Assembly: GCF_030848805.1 (NCBI RefSeq)
Contig: NC_092369.1
Coordinates: forward strand, 12,313,199-12,377,198
Source: Temnothorax longispinosus
Taxonomy: Eukaryota > Arthropoda > Insecta > Hymenoptera > Formicidae
Length of the DNA stretch: 64,000 nt
Reading direction: 5' to 3'
The notes under the pieces were generated by a model. That model did not search any database, was not told the DNA's origin, and saw only the letters and a program-made list of their open reading frames with translations. Below are positions 13,055 through 27,166 of the stretch, one piece after another. A program made the translations under genes and the position numbers. Numbering within the stretch: position 1 is the first letter of the stretch; every line of letters begins with the position of its first letter.

Positions 13055-16000
13055 TCAGTAAAACTCCGAGTCGGAGCTGTGCTGCGAGTCCACACCGTTC
13101 AGATATACTTCCAACGTGTGCTGAATAGCCGGCGAGTATTGTGCGGTTTCTCCATTTTGACCTGACGGTTTGAACATCGCGGTTTTACATTGTGCATAAG
13201 CATATAGTTTTTAAAACATGGATAATGGGTAATGGATAAAAAGAAATATTACCTTGTGCGGCAAGAATAGTAGCTAAACACTTGGCCACCGCCGGATTTG
13301 GGGCACACGCTAATGCGGGCGTGAGTCCTTCGGCGTCAACAGCTATGACACTCGCGCCCAATTGCAATAGTCGTCGCGTGATCTAGGCAAAATAGCATTT
13401 TTCATTTCTCATCTCAGAAAATGTCATCTGTCATACTTGTATCGTTAAACATAATCTCAACTTACTGTCACGAGACCGTTTCTCGCCGCCAGATGCAGCG
13501 GCGTTCTCTGTTGCTTGTTAATCATGTTAATGACGGAAACGCGTTGCGATTGCGATGTGTTCTTGTCGCCGGTATCGGAGTTGCCGAGCGACTCGATCCA
13601 ATTCAAGAGCAATGACGCCGCGGCGGAATGACGTCTTTGACACGCTAGATGCAGCGCCGTATTCTTATTGGAGTCAACAGCGCGCACGTCGGCTTTCCAT
13701 TCGAGCAGTAATTCTGTTGACCGAATGCATCTCATTAATACGAGAATATCACGTAAGTGTGTAACTTCATTACAGGGCGATCAAGTTACCAATAGCGTTG
13801 CATTGTCCGTTGACGGCCGCGCAAAGAAGCGGTGTCCGTCCGAAATAGTCGGTTGTCTCGAGACCGGCTAGTTCCGGTCCGACGGAGTTTAGAATTAATC
13901 GCGCGCACTCGACGGATCCCGCACTCGCCGCGACATGCAGTGGCAATAAACCACACGACGAATCCCTCGGAGCAGCAACCGCCTGTCCGCCGAACTTGTT
14001 GATCAGTAACTCTAGGCAGTGCGCGGATCCCTGATATACGGCGCAATGTACGGCAGAAAAAGGATTACCTGGAAATAATTTAAAAAAAAATCAGCTTGAC
14101 ACATGTAACGCATTGTTAGATAATCATCTTTGAAATGTAAGAAACTACATGCCTTCCAAAGAATCGAACACGTCATGATTCAAAAGATACTCCACGCAAT
14201 TCGAGTTGCCGTTGTAACAAGCCCAATGGAGCACCGTGCAGCCTTGATCGTCCTTCAAAGTCGCCGCGGTCGGATCGGCTTTAACGAGAGCGGCTAAAGC
14301 ATATAATCTACAAACAGACTCGCGATGTAGAACAGCTCTATACTACGGCAAAAAATTCTGTACGAATGTAACTTCTTACCTGCCACAAGCAGCTGCTAAA
14401 TGTAACGGCGTTTTACCGTTTACATCTTGCACTGCCACTTGGGCACCATGCTTTAACAACAGTTTCACCAACTGATTATCACACTCGTTGATCACCGCGC
14501 GAAACAGCGGCGTGTGCTTATTGACGTCCGGCAAATTGCAGTCGGCTTTGTACGTCAGCAGCAGCATCGCGCACTCCTGATAGTTGTTCGCCACCGCCAG
14601 CGTCAGAGCCGTGCGTTGCTTGGAGTCGTAGCAATTTACCACGTTGGGATCGTCCATGTTCTGCAGAAGAAGAGCCAGGCAATCCGCGTAACCGGTCGCG
14701 GCAGCACAGTGCACGGGCGTGCGTTTCGTGACGGAATCCTGGAAACACGGTGACGTTAGTGCTGCGTGTATAAACATACGCTTACCAAGCGGGAAATCCA
14801 GATTCTTCTTACCTGCACTGCCACGGAAGCGCCAAATCGCAGCAGAAGCACGATACATTGTTTATGCCCCTTGTAGGCAGCCAGATCTAGCGGCGTCTTC
14901 CCGCTGTCTTCCTTGATATTTGTATTGGGGAACAAAGGTAGAAGCAGTTGCAAGATCTCATCGTGACCGTAATATGCCTGAGATAACACGTTTTACGAGT
15001 TAGGAATATAGGTATGGCTTTGCATTTCATTGATATCGAATAATTTTAAATTTGCATGTCCATTGTATTTACCGCGAGGTGTATCGGAGTGAGCGCCGGC
15101 AGGGGCGGCTCCTGCCCGGTCGAAGAGCTGAGTGAAGCGGCCAGATTCGAAGGTTGCGACGACGCATTCAGAAGCGCTTCCAGTGCCTTTTTATTGCCAC
15201 CCGCCACCGCGTAGTGGATCGCGGTGAAACCGCGTTTGTCGCGTAAATGTGGGTCTGCCCGGTGCTGCAGCAAGTATTGCACGCACTTGAAAGACCTGCG
15301 CAAAATTAAAATAAATTATATAAACAAATAAATGCGAAAAATTGGTCCGCTAAAGGAAGACTGATACTGACTCGGCATTAGAATTCGACGCCGCTGCAGC
15401 CAGATGTAACGGTGTTGCACCGTTCACGTCCTGAGCGTTTGAATCGCTACCGAACCCAACCAAAGTGAAGACGCAAGGATAGTGTCCTTGACACGCGGCA
15501 TGATGAAGAGCCAATCGATTGTCATTGTCAACAAGACGAAAATTGGCACCGCTAGATAACAGCAGATCCAAACAATCTACGGACCCCTATTTAGAATGAT
15601 CACATTACGATTAATATATTTATATTATTAGATTAAAAAAATATATTAAGAATGCTATATAAGATTAGAGTTAAGCAACACGCTACCTTAAATGCTGCCA
15701 AATGTAAGGCTGTTCTGCCACCGATATCTCGCGCGTCAATTCGCCTGCTATCGAGTTGCAATAATTTTCTACAGACCTGTGGATAAAAATAAATCGGACA
15801 TTAAATCGTCGCAATGTAAACAGTAAACTGAGTATAAATATTGAAAAAATATGTGGCTCACTTCTATGTGTCCCGCTAGACAACTCAGATGCAAAGGTGT
15901 ACGTTGCTGTGCGTTGCGTGTAGCCGGAGACGCAGCGCTTTCCAATAGAGATGTCGTCAAACATTCGAAGCCAAACCTGTAATTTGAAGTTTATTTTTAC

Positions 16001-17925
16001 CATCTTATTCAACAGGTGATGTTTACAAAGAACAGATTTATAATTCTGTAGATAATTTACCAAGCGGCGATATGTAACGCGGTATTTCCATTTTTGTCTC
16101 TCGCATCTGGAAAAGCTCCTGCATCCAGCAACGTTTTTGATCTCGTAAATCTCCCGTGGATCGCAGTCATATGTAACGGTGTACGGCCGTCTTCCGATTG
16201 AACGTTGACTTTCAATCCATTGTATATCAACATTTTAAAACAGTGAACACCATGCAGGCTGGCGGCAGCGACGTGCAACGCGGTCTGCCCACGATAATTC
16301 ACGGCCTCTGTTGTGATCGACAGATATAACGTTTATTCAAATGTCGTGAATTCTAGTACCGAATCCTGATAATAACTCACCTAAATTAACGCGATTGGCT
16401 ACAAGTTCTTTGATTACGAGGGGACATCCGTTCAAACACGCGATATGCAGCGGTGTATTTCCGTACACGTTCTTGGCCTCGATATCGGCGCCAGCTTCGA
16501 TTAAAATGTGCACACATTCTACATTACCAGACGCGGCTGCTGCATGCAATGGAGTATATAAATCTCGATCCTTAACACAGAAATACACAAAGTAATTACA
16601 TATACAGTTCAACTAAGCTACACCTAAAAGCGTTCTACCGAAAGTTTAATAAAAAAATTAGTACCTTAACGTCCACGTCGGCACCTTTGTCTATCAACGC
16701 TTTCAGAATCTCATTGTGGCCTTTGTACGCCGCGAAATGCAAAGCCCTTCGGTCTTTCTTGTCGGAGGCGTTTATCACGGAACCAAACATCATAAGGTAT
16801 TGACACATTTGGACATGCCCGTTATACACCGCATGATGAAGACACGTTTTTCCGCCTCTGTAAAAATTAATAATTTAACAATAATCTATGTATTCAATGT
16901 GCGTTTATATTAAGAATTTATAAATCTGTGATTTTTCCCATTGTACAGTCATCGTGAGATTACCAAAATAATGATACAATACAAAAAGTATGTACAAACC
17001 TGTCTGTGACATTGATATTTAACACATGTGGTATTAAAAGTTCTACGCATTGCGATGCGTTATTTGCTGCTGCTACGTGAAGAGGTGTCTGCCAACTGCG
17101 ATCTCGGGCGTTCACGTCCGCCTTGTATTTCAACAAAATGTCCACTACGTTGTGATTGCCCGAGCAGCAGGCTCGGTGCAAGGGAGTCAACCATTTCTTA
17201 TCTTTGCTATTCGGTGCCGCACCGTTTAACAAGAGAAGTTCTACAATAACTGTGTCCCCCCTGAAACGTGAATACCAGAAATATTTTAACTGAGTAATCG
17301 AAGCGACTTTCATTAAGTTTCCAGCATTTTATTAACTCAGATATTGACCTATATGCCGCAGCATGTAAGAGGGAACGCTGCTCCTTGTCTTGCCAGTTAA
17401 CATCTTCCTTTTGTGATAGCAACGTACGAACTGCCTCCACATTTCCGTGAAATATGGCTTGTAACAGAGGAGGCTGTGAAAATAAAACAGTTACAAGGTT
17501 ATTTCCCTTTCTCTTGACTAAATTTATACAATATACATTAAAGACACTTGTCAATTGCACAAAAAAAAATAAATAGCACAATATATCGTCATACAGGTCG
17601 TACACACGGTAGTGGTCTTACCGTGGTCATACATAATCAAAATACAAGCAAGACTCACTAAGAACCTTCATGCATTCTTCAAAACAAAGAAACTTGATTT
17701 TAAAAAATTCCCAAGACAGAATGTACAATGACAATCTGCATTTAGGCTTGACAGGAGAAAGGGGGAAGCTGCAGAGACGTACGGAGAACATCCACGCCAG
17801 ATGAAAACACAAATTTGACACGAACGAGGCGAACGAGCTAACCTGCGCCTCGTAAATAGACGCGATAGCTCGAAGGAGCAGAGGACGCGACGTACCTCTT
17901 CGTGAAGATCCTTGAAGACGTTCAT
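13055..17925 (-). CDS. ANKRD28: PP6 regulatory ankyrin repeat subunit (ANKRD28/44/52 family)
   Basis: Seventeen exons (17896-17925, 17349-17473, 17000-17260, 16665-16857, 16381-16570, 16061-16307, 15862-15976, 15687-15776, 15372-15586, 15073-15295, 14813-14977, 14380-14738, 14153-14307, 13790-14068, 13466-13713, 13253-13382, 13055-13161) give 1043 residues, close to the 1053 of human ANKRD28. Ankyrin repeats fill it from residue 11 to about 1000, with motifs such as TPLHRACCSGNHNVVDILL and TPLHMTAIHGRF. The C-terminus GASVIAVDAEGLTPALACAP and the acidic end SSDSEFY match the vertebrate proteins. Family members are scaffolds of protein phosphatase 6 holoenzymes. Insects usually have one gene for the three vertebrate paralogues, so the choice of symbol is approximate. 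The intron 14069-14152 starts with GC instead of GT. Confidence 0.93.
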
Positions 17926-19381
17926 GTTGGCGAGCGCGGCGCGAGGAATCTCCGCGTTCCGGGCGGTCGTTCCTCCTCACGGGAGCATTGTCACCCGATC
18001 ACGAACGGGTGAGTCATCGGGCACAAGACCCGTCCTCTCGAACACCGCCGTCGCCGCCGCTGCGGTCGCCGACTGGGTGAGCGCGATCCGGTCGGGCCCG
18101 GGCGCGCGTGTCACGCGTCCAGTTCGCGTCTCGCTTCGCGGCCGGGTCGTCTGAACGGCGAGCGACGCACCGTCGGGCTCGTCGCAGCTCGCTGCTCGCC
18201 ACGTCCCACCGTCGCGGTCGTGGGTATTCACGCGCACGTGGCCGCTCCGTCCGACGCGCTCCTCGTTTCCGTCGCCATCTTCGACGTCGTCGTGCGCGAG
18301 CTTGTAAACAACGGACGCGCCGCCTCGAAGATCGCGCCAGATCGCGCGGCTTCGGGAGGAGAGAAGGGAGATTTTTCTCGAGGAGCGGATATGGTTATAG
18401 GGAAACCGGAATACAAAGGAATTGTATGAGAGAATAGACGAGAAATATGTGAGAAAAGTGGAGATAAGGAAAGTAGTTGCGGCACTTTAATTGTGTTTAC
18501 CTGAAACCGCAATTGACTGATTAGCATTTTTTAAAAATTGTTTTTTTTTTTCGTTTTTTCTCACAGTAGTTTTAAGGAAAGGTTAAACAACAAAAAGTTA
18601 ATAATTTTATCCACAAAATTAACAAAATACTGCAAGTATTATAATTTGACAAATTAAACGGAGATAAGATATTATTAGATAAAAACTAAATAATTTGTTA
18701 ACGTGGTAAATTTATAGGTCTTTTGTTGTTTAATAGAAGATAAAGAATTAAATTAAGGATAACAAAAGTATATAAAAATTCTACTTTAGGCAATTCTGCC
18801 GGCCGAGTTTATAATCGCCGATTAAGTTGATCCAAGTTTAGTCGAAGTCGTCTTGTAATAAATTTAAAGTTCAGTTTGATAAAAGATAATTACGATATTT
18901 CGATATCATAAACACGATAATTCTCGAAGAAGATAATTAAGATAGATAATTACATTTCGGTAATGTTCTATCGTACATTCCCGTCAGTTGAATTCAATCG
19001 CGTTTTGTCCCATCTCGCGCACGTGACCACTGACCAGCGCCACTGGAGATAATTGGAGAATGGACTATGGAGATGCCGCCAAAACGCACGAAAGTCGTCT
19101 GCTAGCCAAGGCATGGGCACGTTCTTCAGTGTTTCAGGATAATCGGGATCCTTGAGATCGTTTAAATGCAATTTATATGTCAGCGACGCGATTAAAACGC
19201 GAATTTTGCAGCTATTATCGCAAGTATGAGCACGAGAAGTTTATTACTTATCACAATGTATTGTTGTAATGCCACTGCAATACAATGCGTGTACATACAA
19301 TGTGTTGCTGTAGTGCCATTTGACTGCAATCTTCTGATGTATGTACTGACGAGTGGTTTTTTTGCAGCAGAAACTTTACAG
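17926..19381. promoter_or_regulatory. Divergent GC-rich promoter region, ANKRD28-like / MMS22L
   Basis: The two start codons lie 1.46 kb apart and face away from each other. The first 400 bases (17926-18350) are strongly GC-rich with many CG dinucleotides and no TATA box, which suggests a broad promoter for the ankyrin gene. The rest is AT-rich. Long arginine- and serine-rich open frames here follow base composition and are not taken as genes. Confidence 0.45.
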
Positions 19382-22300
19382 ATGGATCTCGATGCTACCT
19401 TCGACTGCAACGGTAAGGTGAACGTCAACGACTGGCAGCTGAGCAGAGGTGGGTTGTTTTATCGCAGAGAGGTGGACAATGCGGTTTTTCCACAAACCGA
19501 CTGTCCCTTTTCTCATGTGGAAGTCAAGCTTTTCGACTGCGTCATGCCCGGAGCGGTCGCCGTGATGAATCTTAAACATCTTATTAATTGCATGGAGTAA
19601 GAATGTTTCTCGAGAAAAAATTTCTTCTTCATTGTTACCTTCACTGGCTCTACTTAGGTGAACTATAATACATCAATCATACTTGTCTCTTTGGTAGGAT
19701 GCAGCTGAAAATATTAAACAGGCAGGAGAGACCAGTCATATCTGGATTATCCAATAACGATAATGTCAATTACTTTTCTCTAAGGAGGATGATTTGCGAA
19801 TTTATTGTATATTTCCGTGCGTACATGAACAGGTAAGTGGAATGTCTATATCTCTACGATGTTTTGATTTTGCGATAAACGACTCATCTTACGTTTCGAT
19901 ATTGCAGTATAAAGTGGGATCTTGGTGCGTTAGAAGCAGTAATGCCTGAAATCAGCAAAGATGTAGATACTCTGTTTGATTGCGTTAAACACTTTCTCAG
20001 TATGCTACACACCATCCCAGATTCGACTCTGCATTATGCTGCTTCTAATACAGGCAACAAGGTGATTAAAGAAATTTATTGCCTTTGGCTGAGCGATACA
20101 ACGTAATACAGTTATTTCTGTTTCAGTGTAATCAGCCAGAGTTTCATTTGTACCACATGCATTTAGAATTAAGGTGGTTCTTCGCCACGTTAATACATTC
20201 GAGAACTATATGGTACCAATATCACATACAGTTGGAGGAGTTTGAAAACACCGCTGAAATTGCCATCAATGATCTCCTATATTCTGCCTTGAAAATATTT
20301 GAGAGGGTAATAAAAACGGTTGAAGCATTTAACTCGTTTCCTGTAATAAACGCGTTATTTTATATCTCTCTTTACTTTTTTATTCAGTTAGCTTTAAGCT
20401 GGACTGTGGATCTCACGCAGAAAACGCCATATTGCTGCACATGCACGCGAGAATTGTGGCTCATGTTTCAAATATTTGCCGACAGTTTAGGAGAAAGGCA
20501 GAAAACTAAGGTAAACTACTACTAATAATTTCGCAGATGTATATTCTTATTGTAATAAAAATTTTTTAGATGTTTTGGGACCTTGTAAATAGTTGTGCCG
20601 ATCGAGTACTGAGTAGGAATCAATCTCAAGCAATATTCTGGCACAAAAGCGTGGATTCCTCTCTGCCAGATTGTAAAAATCCCGAATTGTTTTGCATCTG
20701 GATAATATATCATCTGTCTCTGTTGTACGGATACAGTAACGATGGCGTATACCTGCAGTCTAATTCTCCGAGGGTAATATATAACAAATTAGATTGAAGT
20801 TCACAGATCATGTAACAGATATGTATGTCCATTTACAGATTAGATCAAATTGCGAACAAGTTGAAAAGGTTCTGAAAGCTTACGTGTGTAAAGGTGGAAA
20901 AGACGGTGAAAGAGATGAGCTTGATGTAGAGCTCAAGATCATAATACCACTATTACACGATCTTATTATTAATTGGTGGCAACCGCGAGTGCCAATTATA
21001 TCGTTTCTTTGGGACTGTTTCCACAAAAGATTAGATCAACCATTCTTATTACAGACTTCTGGACCTTGGGCCCTGTCCCTTGAAAAGTATGTTTAAATGA
21101 TTTACACGTAAATTTAATTGTAGTTACACATCCGAATAAATAAATAAAGTCCGAATATTTTTTTGTAGGAAGACACCTATGGATATTCTGAAGCAAATTA
21201 ATAACAGAATTTACGGCAAGTTTGAACATTCCAAGGAGTCCAGCTATGGCATGTTCTTGCACCTGATAGGTGAGTTTGTCAAAATTTTTTGAGTAGAGAT
21301 TGTGTTATAAAGATCAATTTTTTTAGGTATGTTTTTAAAAAAATATGGCACGTCAGATCTTAAATATTGGAATCAAATTAAGGGGCGTGTATATACGAAA
21401 TTTTCAAAGAACAAAGTAGCAGAGTTCTCCGAGAGTGGCCTCTACAACTTCATATCTTTATTTATCACTTTAGCTATTACCGCAGATATTACGAATGTAG
21501 TAAGTTAAAGTATACGATTGTACTACTACAGTTTCATTATAATATATTATCGATATAAATTAATACACGTTTTTGCAGTGTACAACAATGTTAGATCTCT
21601 TACCATCTACGCATGAATTGAATAACGAATATAATAAAAAATGCAATCTAATCTGGAAAGGAAAACTAGCATGTCTCCTGTTGTTCAATGAAAGAAGATT
21701 ATCTCTTGGTTCCATAGCTGGACATTTTACAGAAACGGTATGATCCATTTCTTATGTAAATTACGCAAATGTAAATCATATAAATTTTTTGTATATTCTG
21801 ATTTTTTGTCTTATAGATCAACTTGATAAGTTGTCGTAAAGATGAAACATCTCGTTCCATGATGACCAATTTCGTTGATGTATTGAACACGATTTTATCT
21901 GGCAACGAGAAAATGGATCTAGAAGAGTTTAATTTCATCGGTGGTTGGATCGATCGTTATCTTTTGGAATGCCCAAAGAACAGAATTGCATTTTTATTAG
22001 AGATGCTGGCAAATGTCTTCGAAAAATGTATTGTCCTGCAAGTTTCTTGTAACAATTCTGGTTGGTATGTTTTTGTCTTTACCTGGAATATGCTAATTCC
22101 AGATGATATATTTTCAAGTTTGTGTAACGAACGTACAAACATTTTTGCTAAAATTTGCTTTCAGACGGTGCCAGGAAGATGTTAGACGCGCTGTGGTGTT
22201 TTGTCGCATCCAGAGTTCGCCAACTCGTCTTCGATCCCGTACTCACTGGCAATAATTATAAGATTATTTCCAAATTAGCCGTCATATTTACTTTAGAAGC

Positions 22301-24196
22301 AGTCAGAGAACCAGCTACCGCTAAGAAGTATAAACACTCGGCTATATCTTTATTTCAGCACTTTGCAGCATCAATACTTGTGAAAGATATAAGGTAAAAA
22401 TATTTCATCTGAAAATCAGTATCTATTAAAAATAAAATATAATAATAAACTATCTCATCTTCAGAATTACCCAATATTATTTAACATCGATTCTTGAGAA
22501 TGAGCAAGCTGTGCAAAACTTGAAAAAGGAAATTACAAATTTCGATACTATTCTCATCCAAGTTCGTACATACATTTGCTATATTATTACACGTTACGAA
22601 ACGATCAGAAGAATTCATAAAATACATGTTCTAGGCTTGGATAAAATGTTCTATTATTGGTTGCGAAAACAAGGAAAGTATAAGTATTCTGCAAAATTAT
22701 ATTATCAATCTCAGTGAAATCAAAGAGATATTCGTGTCGGATTATGATATATACGAATTTAAGAACAGTGTCGAACCTATTTTGATATTCATAATATCAT
22801 TAATGAAGAAGCAGAATATTTTAAAGGTATTAATTTTACGAATCCAGCTCGTATTTTACTCGTACTTTGATCTATGAACAAATTAATACAACTGACAAAA
22901 TTTCATAGTCTGAGCAAGAAAAGCTTCAATACAATGCAAAATGTAAGATGTATTTCAAAAATTTAGAGAAGTGGGCCATGTTACCTATAACGGAGGAAAC
23001 AAAAGATTCGGAGATCGCATTCTGGATCTATAGATGTCTCGGTACATTGATTCTCTGCATTTCTCCGACGCTATACATTAAAGTACGTATAACTTGATGA
23101 TTGCTGCTGAAATACTTACATTCTAAAAAAAAATCTTACCTTTACAGAATCAACCAAATGACATGTTAAGAACGCTCATCAACAAAATTATGTTGGTACC
23201 CGAGAACTCTGCACAGTCATATATAAAATGTTTAGGAAAGAGGATATTCTCAATGATAATACTCGGTCTGGAAAAATTGAATGTCAAAAGCGACATATTA
23301 TTACAAGCGATGATCAGAGATATCTTCGATCAATACCTGCCGATTTTGATAATTGAAGTAAACGGCGGTTGCAGTTTTAAAGTTTCCGATACGTTGCTAA
23401 AATGTTTCAAGGAAGCAAAGAGTGATTTTCTGCGTTCGATTTTCGAAACGTTAATGTCAAACTTTTATAATATATCATCCGACAATGTCATGCACAAACA
23501 CTCCAACTTGGTACGCAGCCGTAATTATTCATTCAATGTCACAGTGTGGTTGCAAATATATTTATTATACATTCACACAGATAACTTGGCTTATAAAAAC
23601 ATTGCTTAAAGAAGGAAGAAAATATTCCAAATATATTACAGAACACATTATTCAAATTTGTTCTCCGAACATCTTTGGATGCTACATGAAGGTTCATGAT
23701 CACCATCCACATAAGTTGCACACAATTGACTTTATCAATGACGTAATTAAAAGTCCTTATTATGAAGAAGATAAATTCATCAGGTAAACAAATATCGAGA
23801 TATATTATATCTAAAGTTTAAATTATATATATAAATAATTTATAATCAATTTTCGAATCTTCAGGGAAAAATTCCAAGCCGCTATTTCTGCTGCAGTGAA
23901 AAAATATTTGATGATAAATACGCAATTTACATTTGAGTTCATACGATCTGTCTTGTCGATAAAGAAAAGTATTATAATCAGTTTATTTCCGCAAATTGAA
24001 ACCATCATACTTTATGCCGAACAATATCACCGACCCAATGCGGCATCCTTGAGGTAAGAACAATCACAAATCTCTAAATTAGAAATAATAATTCTTGTGC
24101 CTTCGTAGCATGATGTAGATTAAAAATTATTATAATTTCAGGTTCCTGTCGAATCAATTGAAAAAACATATGCTGAGTGTGGACAATAATTCATGA
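19382..24196 (+). CDS. MMS22L: MMS22L-like replication-fork repair protein
   Basis: Nineteen exons (19382-19596, 19698-19832, 19908-20061, 20127-20306, 20388-20510, 20570-20773, 20839-21086, 21169-21269, 21327-21499, 21579-21737, 21817-22060, 22165-22393, 22465-22561, 22635-22826, 22909-23082, 23148-23510, 23581-23783, 23865-24053, 24142-24196) give 1145 residues; human MMS22L has 1243. Family blocks are clear: FHLYHMHLELRWFFATL (N-terminal domain), KGRVYTKFSKNK and GLYNFISLFITLA, LIWKGKLACLLLF, then IQAWIKCSI. MMS22L works with TONSL on post-replicative chromatin and promotes RAD51 loading at stalled forks in the nucleus. The protein is otherwise helical without catalytic motifs. The start is uncertain: the frame stays open upstream to 19226, but MDLDATF follows a good acceptor-like sequence. 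A poly(A) signal lies at 24228. Confidence 0.88.
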
Positions 24197-24669
24197 CAGG
24201 ATCGCAAGAATTTATTAATAATAATTTAATAAACGTTAAATATTCTAAATAATGACAAATTTAAATTTTCTCGATTTTCGAATTAATCATCAAGTATTAA
24301 TCAACAAGAACTTGATTTCAATGTACAGAAATGCGTAAGTTGGCCCAAGTTTATATCAAGATACATAACAGAAATAGAAATTATCGCTATATTATATTCA
24401 AAATAAAATTTCGATCAAAATAAGTAGAAAATAAGATATAAATTAATTATTGTCACGTATACTATGAAAATGCCACAAATCATTAGCTGCGATACACACG
24501 TAAATTTACTTAAATAACTGGCAATCATCGGTCCTATCGTGAGGTATAAGATGAAATTTACAAAACCACTTAAAACAACACACCTAAATTTGCCCCGCTA
24601 CTTTCGATGTGAATGCCTCGAACGATGGTGTTTCAACGACGCACTGGTTGTATTGCCCGGAGGCGATCG
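24197..24669. other. Short intergenic stretch, convergent 3' ends
   Basis: It holds the 3' ends of MMS22L (+) and the HMG-box gene (-). AT-rich, with no further feature seen apart from the poly(A) signal. Confidence 0.6.
24228..24233 (+). terminator. Poly(A) signal AATAAA of MMS22L
   Basis: AATAAA occurs 31 bases after the MMS22L stop codon. Such a short 3' region fits the close convergent neighbour, whose stop is at 24670. Confidence 0.55.
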
Positions 24670-26249
24670 TCATCCAATTAACTCGAGACGGGACACGGCA
24701 CTACGTACGGCGTTACGTAGACTTTGCTCGGCATTGCCGTTCAACAGAGACTCCAACCGTTCGAAATAATTGTCCATATTTTGTAATGTAGCACCGTCGT
24801 ACGTGCCTGCAAAAATTTAAGTAATTGTACAAATGAAGCCTCGAACTGACATGGAATCGGCGAGAGAATTTTCTGCGGAAACTCACCTGGAAGCGATATG
24901 GTGGCGAAGCAGCCTGCCAGTTGAGAACGAAGAGAATCCAAGTGACGCTGCAGAGCTTGATTGGTCGTTCGTTGTTGATTAGTTTCGGACTCCAAGCGAT
25001 TCACGGCTGCGTGCAGACTGTCCACGTGTCGCTGGAGAACTGCGTTCTGAGCTTCATAATCGGACGTGGCTTTCCGCAATTGTCTTAATTCAGCCTCACA
25101 GGCTGCACAGATATTTTCATTATTTTTAAAATTTGTCTACACTACTATATCTAATATATTTTACCGACTATTCGCAGTTACTGTAACTTCTTTACCTTTG
25201 TTATGATCAAGGAATTCTTCTGTGAAAATAGGGATATCGAAGCCTGTAAAATCATTGTCCTTTTCCTGCTCAACATCCTAAATAAAGAGTTTGCATTAAC
25301 GTTACGATAGATTAGCCGCAATCTTATAGTATAGTAATATATCATCGTACATTCTGTTCAGCATTTACGTCCGTGCCGTTTCTCTCCTTCTTACTTTCAT
25401 TTTGTCTCTCCGACTGTTTTTCGTTAAACAGCCGATATGCTTCTGTTTGCTTGTAATTGCTAAACTCGCGATTGTAGCGCTCTTTGTCTCGCTCGGCTGC
25501 ATCCAAATAACGCTGCAAGTATTTATCACTCCATGTTAGTGTTACAGAGAAACGACAAGAGATATTGTAAAAGCGCAACGAACCTGCTTCTGATCGATTT
25601 GCAATTTACTCCATTCCGCGGCTAGAAGTTTCGTAATCTCTGTGAACGTCAAGCTTGGATTCTGGTTTCGGACTGTCTCTCTTCGGTCATTTAAGAACCT
25701 ACATGCACGTTAATATTTCGTTATAGACACAATATTCTAGCGTATATTAAGATACTTGTACATTCAATCATTACAGAAAGTAACCACTCAGCGGCTGTCT
25801 CGGTGCAGTGGCGTCTCTCGGAGCCTTCTTACGTTTCTTCGTTCTATTCGGCGCATTGCCAGTGGCGGTGGCACTCCTCTTTACACCATTGTCACATACG
25901 GAATCTGGTGCCTTCTCCTCTATACTCACTGGAGACTTGACTAATGAAACAGAAAGGGCTACACAATCAGCATTTAATTTATCAAGTAATATCAAGTAAA
26001 TACTCTTTTGTTAGTATATGGATAGAGTTATTAATTTTTTGTAAATTATATGGAAATTTTGCTGTAGACCATTCTGCTGGTTGAATCAATCACTGATTAA
26101 ATTAACCAAAGTTTACTCTTAAGTTAGTCAAAGTCACCTTCAATTCAATAACTCAATTTACCAGCGTGTTCCTCTGCTTCCCCGTTGTACGCAGGCTGCT
26201 CCATCGCACCGTTGCTCTCAGGTACATCATTCGTTGGAGTCTCGCTCAT
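24670..26249 (-). CDS. HMG20A: HMG20A/B-like HMG-box protein
   Basis: Exons 26162-26249, 25775-25940, 25584-25698, 25351-25512, 25196-25277, 24887-25102 and 24670-24806 give 321 residues. A lysine/arginine-rich stretch (TKKRKKAPR) leads into one HMG box at about residues 77-145, with PLSGYFLFLNDRRE, AAEWSKL, YLDAAERDKERY and YKQTEAYRLF. Then come FDIPIFTEEFLDHNKACEAELRQLRK and a coiled coil (about 205-265), and a short C-terminal helix. This order and these motifs are those of HMG20A (iBRAF) and HMG20B (BRAF35), which act with the LSD1-CoREST complex on neuronal genes. One insect gene probably stands for both. It is head-to-head with OSTC. Confidence 0.92.
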
Positions 26250-27166
26250 TTTCCGTGATACGTTGTCCCTCCGATGCTGGTCTCGCAACATAAAATCACC
26301 CTGTCGATCTCAGGCTATACATCCATCATATGTCTACAGCGCGAATCAAAGCTTTATGCTCTCTGTAACACCATATAATTTATTTAATTTATTTAAATCT
26401 GTGTGAAATAAATATTATCATCCACGATACGTACCATAAGAACTGAAGAGCAACGCGTCAAGCAAAATGTACATTTATGTCCAATGTTGCATGACAATGT
26501 CCATTACACAACCACGGTACAAATGCAAAATCTTTACACGTCCTGCAACAGTGCGTAATTATTCGCGCTTGTAAAATAAATATTGTTATCTATTGGAGTA
26601 CAAAACGTACCATAAGAACTGAAAATCGAGCTCCTATATACTAAATCGCATCAAGAAAAATTTGCTTGTCACTGCTTGTCACTCAGCTGCGAGGTTAAAC
26701 CGCTAGGGAGCTAATTGCCCGAATTGCCGTCTCATTAACAGTATGTTGTACAACAATCGCCGCAACGAGAACGAGACTTTACATGGCGCGCGGCGCGCTA
26801 TCGCGCTTGTTTGCGCACTCCGGCAGTCGGCACTCGATTGACTCGATCTCTTTTTCCTCCCTTTCGGATATCGTCAGATATCGTCCTCGACACGATCGGC
26901 AACGAGGACTCTCGAAAGCTAATCACTCGGCGTCGAAAGGCGTCCGGCGATAACCGTTTCCGGATCACTTTCGGATGGAACGCCACGCGTCTAGATATTC
27001 GTGTCTCGTTCGTGCCCCTGTTGAAATTGCGGCGCAGAGGGTGGAGGGACGAGAGGGGGACCGGTAAACGTAAACGTTGCCGGGTTGTCACGTTGTCAGG
27101 AGTGTCAGGTGGATGTTTTTGGACGAGATCCTTTATTTTTCCATCGCGTAGCTTAGATTCGACGGG
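26250..27166. promoter_or_regulatory. Divergent promoter region HMG20 / OSTC
   Basis: 917 bases separate the two start codons. The half nearest OSTC (about 26760-27130) is GC-richer. No TATA box at a plausible distance was found. The 5' untranslated regions of both genes must lie here. Confidence 0.4.

Noticed and set aside
17912..18437. Overlapping arginine-, alanine- and serine-rich frames on both strands
   Set aside because: They follow from the GC- and CpG-rich promoter composition, and no frame shows a conserved motif.
18781..26160. Weak similarity between 18787-18860 and 26065-26135 (CTGATTAA-type blocks)
   Set aside because: By eye only about two thirds identical with gaps; too weak to call a repeat family without an alignment.
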